DNA of 64,000 bases from Aureibaculum flavum (GTDB lineage Bacteria > Bacteroidota > Bacteroidia > Flavobacteriales > Flavobacteriaceae), in the NCBI RefSeq assembly GCF_016406085.1, contig NZ_JAEHFJ010000003.1, positions 62,001 through 126,000 of the forward strand, read 5' to 3'. Within the stretch, counting starts at the first letter, position 1, and each line of letters starts with the position of its first letter. Below the pieces are notes generated by a model. It worked only from the letters and a program-made list of their open reading frames with translations, searched no databases and was not told the origin of the DNA. Shown here one piece after another: positions 45,592 through 54,554 of this stretch. Made by a program: the position numbers and the translations under genes.

Positions 45592-48141
45592 TTAAAATGG
45601 GTAATTAATACCAATATTATATACAGCATTACCAAAGTTATAATTCTTGAACCATTTATTAGAAGAGCTAAGGTATGGTTCATATGTTTTAAATCCTGCA
45701 TCTAAACGAAATACTAAAAAACTAAAGTCGTATCTGATACCAAACCCGGAACCTACAGCAATATCTTTTAGAGACGAAAGTCCATTAAACTTTGCTTTAC
45801 TATCAGTTATGGAAGAGTTCGTTATATCCCAAATATTACCTGCATCAATAAAAAGTGCACTATAAATATTATTTACAACCTGAAAACGATATTCTAAATT
45901 TGAGGTTAGTTTTAAACTACCTACATTAAATTCTAATGAGTTGCTTTCAGAGCCTGGACCTAAATCAAAGGTATTCCAAGCTCTAATATCATTAGACCCA
46001 CCAGCCCTATAACTTCTACTAAATGGTATCGACTCAGAATTACCAGTAAGAAAAGCAGCCCCTATAAATGTTCTATGAACTAATGTTGATTTTGAATTAA
46101 TACCCCAATATTTTTTATACTCAACTTCGGTTTTTAAATACTGTGCTACTTCTAAACCAAAAAGTTCTTTTTTATTACTCTCAGAAGATTTATTTACAAA
46201 CATTGATGTAAGATTACCTGAAGAAACTAATTTGGCTGTAAAACCTGAAAAACTGTTGTCAGTAAAACCTTCCCTATTGGTGTAATTATAAGTGTAAGAC
46301 ATTACAGGAACCAACGCATCTTCGGTTAGAATACTTCTAAGCTCTTCTACATCTACAGCTTCTTCATATTCAGTAGGGTTTGATATCGAAAACCCATTAG
46401 TATCATCAAGAACATATTCAAGATAATTAGAAGAATTCAAATCGCCATTATCATCATATAATTTTTCTCCACTAGCTGTAGTATAAGTAGCGTCTGGAAC
46501 TAAAACATCTGAAATATCGTCAAGAAGTTCTGCTTGAGATTCATAAACAGTGAAATATTTATCGGTTCTTAAGTGTCTTATGTATTGAACATTTAATAAT
46601 TCAAATTTATGGTTGGTAGTAGCTGAACTTTTCCATGTATAGTTTAAACCTCCTGTGATATTCCGTCGGTCTAAACCTATATTTCGTTGTAAGGCTACAC
46701 TTAATTCAATATTGGTTTTGGGTGTCATCCTTTTGGGAATAATACTTCTCGTGTTTATTGGGAATAATATTCTTGGAAATTTTAAAGTTGCACTTGAACC
46801 AATTTCATACGCATTAAAAAAACGATCACTATCTGCAAGTTCTGCTGCTACATTTAAAAAAGAGCCTTGAAATGACACTTCTAATACTTCTGCTCCTCTA
46901 AATACATTTCTGTTTGACCAAGACACTTTACCTAATATGCCAAATGGCTTAATATTAGAGGTAATGTACTCATTATCTATTGCAAAAGTGAATTTCTTTT
47001 GTGTTGTTAAGTAAATATTTGAAGTAAGCGAACCGTCTTCGTTCTCTTCATATTTAATATCTAATGAGGGTTTAAAATTCTGTAAATCTCTTAAATAGGC
47101 TCTTGTTAATTGCTGTTCCGTATCTCTATAAATACTATCCTTTTGAATAATAATGGCGTTTGCCAAATATTTAGGGTTGTATGCCAATTTATTGGTCGAC
47201 TTAAAATTATACCCATTATAATAAGCAGAATCTTGAATTGCCTTGTTTTTATCAGTAAATGAAAAATCAGTAAACACATTAACTTTAGTAACTTTTCTAA
47301 TCTGAAAAGGTTCGGTATAAACACTGTCATTTTTTTCAACAACTCTATCATTTATTTCTAAAGATACACTCGTTCTGTATGGAGATAAACCTAATGTATC
47401 AATCCAAAATTCCATATTGTTTTTTCCAAAATAATAGACACCTGAATTCCTAAACAATTCAACCAAACGGTCCTCCTCTTTTTCAAACTTGGTATAATCT
47501 ATTTGATCACCAACTACAACTAGCGATTTATTTCTATATAATTTATATAACGAGTCAAGTACCGGTGAACTAATATCAGTTGTTAAACTATCGATAAAAT
47601 ATGGATTATTTTTTGTGACCAAATAATCAACAGTAATTTTTTTATTATCTTTTTTTATTTGCTTAAAACTAACTTCAGCATCAAAATAGCCTTTACTTTG
47701 ATAATACTTAGTTAATGAAATTACCGATTTTCTAATTTTTGTACTGTCAGAAATTACAGGGGCATTACCATTTTTCAAAAACCAAGCATTTACTCCATTA
47801 TAGGCATTTTCCATAGCCTTTACTTGTTTTTGAGAAAAAACATTGACTAATTTTCGTTCTTTATTTGGATTTTTGTCGAGCCACTCTTGAAACTTTATTT
47901 CGTAATTTGGTTTTGCAAAATTATAAATATGCAGAGAAATAGGAATTCCGAGTATCTTTGTATTAGGAGTTTGTCTGAGATAACTAATAACATCAGGGTT
48001 GCTATTTTTTTTATCATCTACCACAATTGTGTTTTTTGATAGCAGATATTTATCCTGAGGAACCCTTTTGGTTGCAGTACAAGAAATAATTACAACAGTT
48101 AATATTATAAATACTATTATTTTAGCAAAATAGTTAAGCAA
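45592..48141 (-). CDS. tamL: TamL-type BamA-family outer-membrane protein (lipoprotein)
   Basis: An 849-residue Omp85-family protein. Unlike TamA it starts with a lipobox (TVVIISC, Cys21), the mark of the Bacteroidota TamL variant, which works with TamB in outer-membrane assembly. POTRA-like repeats occupy about 30-400 (e.g. TKYYQSKGYFDAEVSF; FRNSGVYYFGKNNMEFWID). The barrel follows, with the Omp85 signature region FSRSYRAGGSNDIRAWNTFDLGPG near residue 710 and the last strand ending in YNIGINYPF. It is divergent from the TrmH-like gene by 57 nt. Confidence 0.92.
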   Translation of the reverse strand: MLNYFAKIIVFIILTVVIISCTATKRVPQDKYLLSKNTIVVDDKKNSNPDVISYLRQTPNTKILGIPISLHIYNFAKPNYEIKFQEWLDKNPNKERKLVNVFSQKQVKAMENAYNGVNAWFLKNGNAPVISDSTKIRKSVISLTKYYQSKGYFDAEVSFKQIKKDNKKITVDYLVTKNNPYFIDSLTTDISSPVLDSLYKLYRNKSLVVVGDQIDYTKFEKEEDRLVELFRNSGVYYFGKNNMEFWIDTLGLSPYRTSVSLEINDRVVEKNDSVYTEPFQIRKVTKVNVFTDFSFTDKNKAIQDSAYYNGYNFKSTNKLAYNPKYLANAIIIQKDSIYRDTEQQLTRAYLRDLQNFKPSLDIKYEENEDGSLTSNIYLTTQKKFTFAIDNEYITSNIKPFGILGKVSWSNRNVFRGAEVLEVSFQGSFLNVAAELADSDRFFNAYEIGSSATLKFPRILFPINTRSIIPKRMTPKTNIELSVALQRNIGLDRRNITGGLNYTWKSSATTNHKFELLNVQYIRHLRTDKYFTVYESQAELLDDISDVLVPDATYTTASGEKLYDDNGDLNSSNYLEYVLDDTNGFSISNPTEYEEAVDVEELRSILTEDALVPVMSYTYNYTNREGFTDNSFSGFTAKLVSSGNLTSMFVNKSSESNKKELFGLEVAQYLKTEVEYKKYWGINSKSTLVHRTFIGAAFLTGNSESIPFSRSYRAGGSNDIRAWNTFDLGPGSESNSLEFNVGSLKLTSNLEYRFQVVNNIYSALFIDAGNIWDITNSSITDSKAKFNGLSSLKDIAVGSGFGIRYDFSFLVFRLDAGFKTYEPYLSSSNKWFKNYNFGNAVYNIGINYPF

Positions 48142-48198
48142 CGTAATTTTCGATTTAAAGGGAATATTTATTAAAACACCAAAAATACTACTATTTAG

Positions 48199-48921
48199 AT
48201 GTTAAGCAAAAACGAACATAAGTTAATAACGAGTTTACAACGAAAAAAATACCGAATTCAACACCAATTATTTGTTGCTGAGGGCGTAAAGGTTGTAAAC
48301 GAATTTTTAAATTCTAATCTTCAACTCCATAAGTTATTTTGTACTGAAGACTATTCCAATTCCATATCAAAATATGAGCCAGAAATAATTACAGACAAAG
48401 AATTATTAAAATTAAGTAAATTATCTACACCAAATAAGGTTATTGCACTATTTAAAATCCCTTTGGCTAATGCCATACAAACAGAAGGTTTAACTGTTGC
48501 GTTAGATGCTGTTAATGATCCAGGAAATTTAGGAACTATTATCCGCTTATGCGACTGGTTTGGTGTTTCGCAACTCATTTGTTCTACAGACACTGTTGAT
48601 TGTTACAATAGCAAAGTGGTGCAGGCCACCATGGGCTCATTAACCAGATTATCAATTATTTACACTGATTTAAACGCATATTTAAACAATGTCAATAGCC
48701 CTATTTATGGTGCCGTAATGGATGGAAAAAATGTATACGATACTGAATTAGATAAAAATGGAATTTTAGTAATGGGCAATGAATCAAATGGAATTTCCAC
48801 TGAAATTGAACATTTATTGAGTCATAAAATAACTATTCCAAAGTTTAGTAAAAACAACACTCCAGAAAGTTTAAATGTAGCAACAGCGACTGCTATATTA
48901 TTGAATGAATTTAGACGGTAA
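48199..48921 (+). CDS. TrmH-family RNA 2'-O-methyltransferase
   Basis: A 240-residue SpoU methyltransferase for rRNA or tRNA. The N-terminal substrate-binding domain (QRKKYRIQHQLFVAEGVKVV) is followed by the knotted SAM domain: motif 1 AVNDPGNLGTIIRLCDWFGV, motif 2 MGNESNGIS and motif 3 FSKNNTPESLNVATATAIL. Length is normal. The exact target nucleotide is not predictable. Its stop is 4 nt from the convergent porT gene, with no terminator between. Confidence 0.93.
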   Translation: MLSKNEHKLITSLQRKKYRIQHQLFVAEGVKVVNEFLNSNLQLHKLFCTEDYSNSISKYEPEIITDKELLKLSKLSTPNKVIALFKIPLANAIQTEGLTVALDAVNDPGNLGTIIRLCDWFGVSQLICSTDTVDCYNSKVVQATMGSLTRLSIIYTDLNAYLNNVNSPIYGAVMDGKNVYDTELDKNGILVMGNESNGISTEIEHLLSHKITIPKFSKNNTPESLNVATATAILLNEFRR

Positions 48922-48925
48922 AATA

Positions 48926-49624
48926 TTATTCAAAAGTCAAGTTTAAGAAAACCCCTCTTGTTCCATAATAGTCTATAGGTAAAGTCCAAGGACTAGCAGG
49001 GTTATTATCTCGCACCATTTCATTATTCATTGCAAATATACCTCTAATAGAGGGTGAAAATTTAAAATGTGGTAAATAAAAATCGACCCCTAAACCAACC
49101 TCGTACATAAAGTTGTTGGTTTTCATTCTAAATTCACCTTCAAAATTATCATCCGTGTTTTTTTGATTACTTGAGAAGTTATAATCATAAGACACCCCTC
49201 CAATTACAAAAGCACGCATATTATCTAACCGATCTGTTCTAAATTGAAGTAACAGCGGAATTCTAAAATAGGTAGCTGGCACTTTTCTTACTCTATCTTT
49301 TTCTGTGTCAGGTATAGTTGGGTTAGAAAACGTCAACACTTTAGAGTTACTAGATAGTCCTGGTTCAAGTCTTACATTTAAATTATCACTAATATTATAG
49401 CCTAAGACCAGACCAATATTGAAACCATACTTTTCTTCAACATCTACAAACGAGTTAGCAAGCTCATAACTAACCTTAAAGCCTTTTTTGTTAATACCTA
49501 AATAATATCCGTAATGGATTTTTTTCTTATCCTTATTAGGGAGGTTTATTACTTTATCTTTTTGAGCAAATGAATTGCCAATAAAAATGAGTACACTAAC
49601 TATACATAAAAATGATCTATTCAT
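48926..49624 (-). CDS. porT: Type IX secretion protein PorT
   Basis: A 232-residue outer-membrane beta-barrel needed for type IX secretion and gliding. Signal peptide ends at SFAQ (about 21). The pattern KKKIHYGYYLGINKKGFKV, LVLGYNISDNLNVRLEPGL, RKVPATYFRIPLLLQFRTDR and the C-terminal RGIFAMNNEMVRDNNP identify the PorT family. It follows ubiE on the same strand, an arrangement that recurs in Bacteroidota. Its substrate class is represented in this window by the sorting-domain protease at 51782. Confidence 0.9.
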   Translation of the reverse strand: MNRSFLCIVSVLIFIGNSFAQKDKVINLPNKDKKKIHYGYYLGINKKGFKVSYELANSFVDVEEKYGFNIGLVLGYNISDNLNVRLEPGLSSNSKVLTFSNPTIPDTEKDRVRKVPATYFRIPLLLQFRTDRLDNMRAFVIGGVSYDYNFSSNQKNTDDNFEGEFRMKTNNFMYEVGLGVDFYLPHFKFSPSIRGIFAMNNEMVRDNNPASPWTLPIDYYGTRGVFLNLTFE

Positions 49625-49708
49625 TCTTTTAATATTTTCATTTTGCAGAATGTGTTTTTACACAAACTTCACATTTACAATATATTACAACAAAACGCTG
49701 CTTCCAAT

Positions 49709-50437
49709 TTATTTCGTTGCGGTATAAATGGAGGCAGATCCAAAAGTTAGGGGTTTGTTAGTTGCATTATTAAACCCATTTTTCTCTAAAATATTGTTGA
49801 ACTTTTTGCCATAAGGAAAAACTGCCGCAGATTCTGGCAAATATGTATACGCTCTTTTATCCTTAGACCCTAATTTACCTATGGTTGGGATAATATACTT
49901 CGAATAAAAATTAAATAGCTGTTTTACAGGAAATTTTTCAGGTTGTGAAGTTTCTAATACCACAAAAATTCCGTCCGGTTTTAAAACGCGATGAATTTCT
50001 TGCAAACCTTTATCTAAATTTTCAAAATTTCGAACACCAAAACCAACGGTAATCGCATCAAAACTATTATCATCAAAAGGTAAGTTTTCAGAATCTCCGA
50101 TTATCATTTCAATTAATCCGTCAAGTTTTTTTTCTTTAACTTTTTTGATTCCAACATCTAACATACCCTTTGAAATATCTAAACCGACAATCTTCTCTGG
50201 CTTTAATTTTGACAACATTATAGCAAAATCACCAGTTCCGGTAGCAATATCAAGTATGGTTTTCGGATTTTTCTGACCTACAATTTGTACTACTCTTTTA
50301 CGCCATTTTATATCAATACCAAATGTCATAATTCTGTTTATGAAGTCGTAATTACCAGAAACATTGTCAAACATTTCTGCAACTTGTTCTTTTTTACTTA
50401 ATTCAGAATCTTTATATGGCGTAACTCTATTAGTCAT
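49709..50437 (-). CDS. ubiE: Demethylmenaquinone methyltransferase
   Basis: A 242-residue SAM-dependent methyltransferase that completes menaquinone synthesis. I start at 50437 ([20 protein letters not shown]), which equals the family's N-terminus; upstream in-frame ATGs at 50458 and 50500 add residues with no family match. Motifs: [53 protein letters not shown] and the C-terminal [14 protein letters not shown]. It is probably co-transcribed with porT, 84 nt downstream. Confidence 0.95.
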   Translation of the reverse strand: MTNRVTPYKDSELSKKEQVAEMFDNVSGNYDFINRIMTFGIDIKWRKRVVQIVGQKNPKTILDIATGTGDFAIMLSKLKPEKIVGLDISKGMLDVGIKKVKEKKLDGLIEMIIGDSENLPFDDNSFDAITVGFGVRNFENLDKGLQEIHRVLKPDGIFVVLETSQPEKFPVKQLFNFYSKYIIPTIGKLGSKDKRAYTYLPESAAVFPYGKKFNNILEKNGFNNATNKPLTFGSASIYTATK

Positions 50438-50574
50438 ATTGTAAATTTTGCCCTCCATGGTTAAACTTTGGAGTATGAAGTTACAAAGATAATGATTCAA
50501 GGCAAACTAACGAACTAATTAATTTTATAAAAACACTTAATAACTCGCTTTAAATAATATAATTAGCTAAACAC

Positions 50575-50606
50575 TTGACAAAGGGTATATGGATATTGTA
50601 TATTTG
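50575..50606 (+). promoter_or_regulatory. Promoter for queA
   Basis: TTG at 50575-50577, a 21-nt spacer and TATATTTG at 50599-50606 match the Bacteroidota promoter; the leader would be about 36 nt. Confidence 0.65.
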
Positions 50607-50648
50607 CATTCGTTTTTTTTAACACATTAAAAAACCCTCGTATAACAT

Positions 50649-51698
50649 ATGAAATTATCACATTTTAAATTTGAACTTCCAGAAGAGTTATTAGCTAGCT
50701 ATCCTGCAGAGCAAAGAGATGAAGCCAGATTAATGGTCTTAGACAGAAAAACACAAACAATTGAGCATAAATTATTTAAAGACCTTGTAAACTATTTTGA
50801 TGAAGGTGACGTAATGGTCTTCAATAACACAAAGGTTTTTCCAGCAAGATTGTATGGTAATAAAGAAAAAACTGGAGCTAGAATTGAAGTGTTTTTATTG
50901 CGAGAATTAAATGCAGAAAGCAGATTGTGGGATGTTTTAGTTGATCCGGCAAGAAAAATAAGAATAGGAAACAAATTGTTTTTTGGAGACAATGACGATT
51001 TAGTGGCTGAGGTAATTGACAATACCACTTCTAGAGGTAGAACATTACGTTTCTTATTTGATGGATCTTATGAAGCATTTAGAAAAAAACTACAAGAATT
51101 AGGAGAAACTCCATTACCAAAATATATTGAAAGAGATGTTGAGCCTTTGGATGATGAGAGATATCAAACAATATATGCGAAACATGAAGGAGCAGTAGCT
51201 GCACCAACCGCAGGTCTTCATTTTTCTAGACACCTTTTAAAAAGACTTGAAATTAAAGGTATTGACCTAGCTGAAGTTACATTACATGTTGGTTTAGGTA
51301 CTTTTAACCCCGTTGAAGTAGAAGATTTATCAAAACACAAAATGGATTCTGAGGAAATTGATATTCCTGAAAATGCAGCGAAAATGATTAATAATGCTAT
51401 TGACACTAAAAAAAGAGTTGTAGCTATTGGTACAACAGTTATGAGAACTTTAGAAAGTTCTGTTTCTGCTGACCATCATTTAAAATCATATAATGGATGG
51501 ACTAATAAATTTATTTTTCCTCCTTACGAGTTTAGTATTGCAGACGCAATGGTTACTAATTTTCATACACCAAAATCTACTTTAATGATGATGGCAGCAG
51601 CTTTTGCTGGTCATGATTTTCTAAAAGAAGCGTATGCATTAGCTATTAAAGAAAAATATAATTTTTATTCTTATGGTGATGCCATGTTAATAATATAA
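50649..51698 (+). CDS. queA: S-adenosylmethionine:tRNA ribosyltransferase-isomerase
   Basis: A 349-residue enzyme of queuosine synthesis that adds the cyclopentenediol part to preQ1 in the tRNA anticodon. Family blocks are complete: the N-terminus [74 protein letters not shown] and [13 protein letters not shown]. Length is standard. It has its own promoter and terminator. Confidence 0.97.
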   Translation: MKLSHFKFELPEELLASYPAEQRDEARLMVLDRKTQTIEHKLFKDLVNYFDEGDVMVFNNTKVFPARLYGNKEKTGARIEVFLLRELNAESRLWDVLVDPARKIRIGNKLFFGDNDDLVAEVIDNTTSRGRTLRFLFDGSYEAFRKKLQELGETPLPKYIERDVEPLDDERYQTIYAKHEGAVAAPTAGLHFSRHLLKRLEIKGIDLAEVTLHVGLGTFNPVEVEDLSKHKMDSEEIDIPENAAKMINNAIDTKKRVVAIGTTVMRTLESSVSADHHLKSYNGWTNKFIFPPYEFSIADAMVTNFHTPKSTLMMMAAAFAGHDFLKEAYALAIKEKYNFYSYGDAMLII

Positions 51699-51721
51699 TT
51701 AGATTTTACAGATTAAACTGG

Positions 51722-51757
51722 AAAGCCTTATATTAAAATAATATGAGGCTTTTTTTT
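51722..51757 (+). terminator. Terminator after queA
   Basis: A 7-bp stem (51722-51728 with 51746-51752), extended by A/T pairs, is followed by a T-run. It covers the in-frame ATG at 51743 of the next frame, which argues against that start. Confidence 0.78.
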
Positions 51758-51781
51758 ATACCTTTACAGAAATTACCATTT

Positions 51782-53473
51782 ATGAAAAAAATTCTAGTTT
51801 TATTTTTATTAAGCATATCAGCACTCACATCAGCACAGGTTACCAATGAAGGTGAACCTTTTAGCTGGAGCTTGACGAATACAAAAGCTGCTTCTGAATC
51901 TATAAAACTACCAAAACTAGATTTAAAACAGCTAAGAACTGAAGACCTTAAAAGTGACAAAATAAAAACAAAACCATACAGAATTGGCGTTTCTAACAAA
52001 GTTAATTTCGGATTAAAAAATGCTGGTCGCTGGACAGATTTACCAAACGGAGACCGTATTTGGCAGATTTCATTTGCATCACCGGAAGCATTGCATTTAA
52101 GTGTTAATTTTAATAGTTTTTATTTGCCAGAAGGCAGTACTATTTATTTATACAACAATGATAGGTCAGACCTAATTGGTGCCATAACTTCTAACGCAAA
52201 TAATAATAAAAATGAATTAGGTACTTGGTTTGTAAAAGGAGATCATATTTTCATTGAATATTACGAACCTAAAGAAGTAAAAGGTCTAGGCAAATTAAAT
52301 ATTGGCTCAGTAATACATGGTTATAGATTAGCTCACGAAGTTCAAAACGGCTATATAGAAAAATCAATTTTAAAAATTAATAACTCGGGTCAATGTAATC
52401 ACGATGTTAATTGCCCAATTGGATCAGATTTTGAAGCTCATAAAGAAGAATTAAAAAAATCAGTTGCTTTCTTAAGTATGGGTGATGGTTATATTTGCTC
52501 AGGTAGTTTAATAAATAATACGGCCCAAGATAAAAAACCTTATTTTTTAACTGCAGAACATTGTTTAGAAAGAGAAACAGGAGATCCAGCTGCAAATCCT
52601 TCACTGTTTTCCATGCGATTTAATTGGATAAGTCCTAATCCTGTTTGTGCTGCTATTGCAGGAAGTACTGATTCTAATGATGAGTTAACCATGTTAGGAT
52701 CAACATTAAAAGCTCAATATTCTGAAGCTGACATGTTATTATTGGAAATTAATAATCCCATTCCAACGGATTGGGATGTCACTTTTGCTGGATGGGACAG
52801 AAGAGATATTGATCCTACTTTTGAGGTTGGTATACATCATCCGTTAGGTGACATTATGAAAGTTAGCAGAGATGATACAGGTGCTACAAAAACAAATACA
52901 GACGGTAAGCAAGTTTGGTTAATTGGTGGAGCAAACGATGGTATTGGCACTGGAGAAGGGTGGGAAATTGGAGTAACTGAAGGCGGTTCTTCAGGCTCAC
53001 CATTGTTTAATCAAAATGGACATATTATTGGACAATTATACGGTGGAAATGCGGCATGTATTGGAACTTCAGACAATAATGATTATGACCTTTATGGACG
53101 ATTTGCAATTTCATGGGATAGTGGATCTTCAGCAGCTACTCGTTTAAAAGACTGGTTAGACCCTAAATCTATTGAGCCAAGCACCTTAAACAGTTATTCA
53201 AATACTTTAGCTATTGAAAATAATCTTTTAGATAATAAAATTACTTTATATCCAAATCCTTCAAGCGGAATCATTAACATAAAACGAAATGAATTTATAG
53301 GAGATTTAACTTATGAGGTGTATAGTTTAATTGGACAAAAGTTAACCGTTAAAACTTTAATTACGAATAATTCTATCAACTTAAATAACTTTTCAAATAA
53401 TATCTATTTTATCAAAATAACCGAAATAGATACCAATAACACCTCAGTAAAAAAGATTGTATTAAGTAAATAA
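51782..53473 (+). CDS. Secreted trypsin-like endopeptidase with type IX sorting domain
   Basis: A 563-residue secreted protease. The start at 51782 gives the signal peptide MKKILVLFLLSISALTSAQ; the frame open from 51743 lies in a terminator. A propeptide-like region (20-190) is followed by an S1-type catalytic domain resembling lysyl endopeptidases, with His260 (LTAEHCLE), Asp317 (EADMLLLEI) and Ser404 (GGSSGSPLF). The C-terminus (about 490-563) is a type A sorting domain: ITLYPNPSSGIINIK, then YSLIGQKLTV and IYFIKIT. The protein should therefore be exported by the type IX system. It overlaps rlmN by one base, so the two are coupled. Confidence 0.9.
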   Translation: MKKILVLFLLSISALTSAQVTNEGEPFSWSLTNTKAASESIKLPKLDLKQLRTEDLKSDKIKTKPYRIGVSNKVNFGLKNAGRWTDLPNGDRIWQISFASPEALHLSVNFNSFYLPEGSTIYLYNNDRSDLIGAITSNANNNKNELGTWFVKGDHIFIEYYEPKEVKGLGKLNIGSVIHGYRLAHEVQNGYIEKSILKINNSGQCNHDVNCPIGSDFEAHKEELKKSVAFLSMGDGYICSGSLINNTAQDKKPYFLTAEHCLERETGDPAANPSLFSMRFNWISPNPVCAAIAGSTDSNDELTMLGSTLKAQYSEADMLLLEINNPIPTDWDVTFAGWDRRDIDPTFEVGIHHPLGDIMKVSRDDTGATKTNTDGKQVWLIGGANDGIGTGEGWEIGVTEGGSSGSPLFNQNGHIIGQLYGGNAACIGTSDNNDYDLYGRFAISWDSGSSAATRLKDWLDPKSIEPSTLNSYSNTLAIENNLLDNKITLYPNPSSGIINIKRNEFIGDLTYEVYSLIGQKLTVKTLITNNSINLNNFSNNIYFIKITEIDTNNTSVKKIVLSK

Positions 53474-54510
53474 TGAAGAAAAAACAAGACATCAGAGCTT
53501 TAACTAAAGAGCAGCTAAGAGACTTCTTTACCGAGAATAACGATAAATCTTTCCGTGGTAATCAAGTATATGAATGGTTGTGGCAAAAAGCAACACATTC
53601 TTTTGATGACATGACTAATTTATCAAAAGAGACAAGAACAATGCTTGAAGATAATTTTGTTATCAATCACATTGAGGTTGACCAAATGCAACGTTCTAAC
53701 GATGGCACCATAAAAAACGCCATTAAGCTGCATGACAATATGATCGTAGAGTCTGTTTTAATTCCAACCGACACCAGAACTACAGCTTGTGTTTCTAGTC
53801 AAGTAGGCTGTAGTTTAGATTGTAATTTTTGTGCTACAGCCCGTTTAAAACGTATGCGGAATCTTAACCCCGATGAAATTTACGATCAAGTAGTTGCCAT
53901 TGATAAACAAAGCAGATTATACCACAAACATAAACTATCAAACATTGTATTTATGGGTATGGGCGAACCCCTGTTAAACTATAAAAATGTATTAGCTTCA
54001 ATAGAAAAAATTACATCTGATGAAGGATTAGGTATGTCGCCTAAGCGAATTACCCTATCTACTGTTGGAATACCAAAAATGATAAAAAAATTGGCAGATG
54101 ATGAAGTGAAATTTAATTTGGCCGTTTCTTTACATTCTGGTATAGACGAAGTTCGTTCTAAAATGATGCCGATAAACGAAAAAAGTAATTTAGCGGAGTT
54201 ATTAGAATCATTACAATATTGGTACACAAAAACGAATCAAAAAATTACTTTTGAATATGTAATTTGGAAAGGAATAAATGACACTCAAATAGATGCCAAC
54301 GCCTTGGTAGATTATTGTAAGAAAGTGCCTTCTAAAGTGAATTTAATAGAGTATAACGCCATTGATAATGGAGAGTTTCAACAAGCCTCAGTTGCTGCTA
54401 CTGACATGTATGTTAGAACTTTAGAGGCTAACCGAATTGTGGTTAACGTGCGTCGAAGTCGTGGTAAAGATATTGATGCTGCCTGTGGGCAACTCGCCAA
54501 TAAAAGTTAA
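53473..54510 (+). CDS. rlmN: 23S rRNA/tRNA adenine C2-methyltransferase RlmN
   Basis: A 345-residue radical-SAM enzyme that methylates A2503 of 23S rRNA and A37 of some tRNAs. The cluster motif is Cys113-x3-Cys117-x2-Cys120 (VGCSLDCNFCATA), and the second catalytic Cys is Cys338 in AACGQLANKS near the end. Other blocks: GNQVYEWLWQK, NIVFMGMGEPL and NLAVSLHSG. The ATG overlaps the protease stop by one base; co-transcription of the two is odd functionally but clear from the sequence. Confidence 0.97.
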   Translation: MKKKQDIRALTKEQLRDFFTENNDKSFRGNQVYEWLWQKATHSFDDMTNLSKETRTMLEDNFVINHIEVDQMQRSNDGTIKNAIKLHDNMIVESVLIPTDTRTTACVSSQVGCSLDCNFCATARLKRMRNLNPDEIYDQVVAIDKQSRLYHKHKLSNIVFMGMGEPLLNYKNVLASIEKITSDEGLGMSPKRITLSTVGIPKMIKKLADDEVKFNLAVSLHSGIDEVRSKMMPINEKSNLAELLESLQYWYTKTNQKITFEYVIWKGINDTQIDANALVDYCKKVPSKVNLIEYNAIDNGEFQQASVAATDMYVRTLEANRIVVNVRRSRGKDIDAACGQLANKS

Positions 54511-54514
54511 AGAC

Positions 54515-54544
54515 CTCACAGTCCCGAAGCCTTGAGACTGTGAG
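54515..54544. repeat. Palindromic element between convergent genes
   Basis: A 9-bp perfect stem (CTCACAGTC at 54515-54523 with GACTGTGAG at 54536-54544) with a 12-nt loop. It lacks a T-run and resembles the flavobacterial intergenic palindrome of the form AGACCT(C/G)ACAG. It could still act as a transcription stop for the two converging genes. Confidence 0.6.
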
Positions 54545-54554
54545 ATCTTACATC

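Noticed and set aside
45493-45705. 70-residue plus-strand open frame between fbaA and tamL
   Set aside because: Its second half is antisense to the conserved end of tamL and the first half shows no protein-like features.
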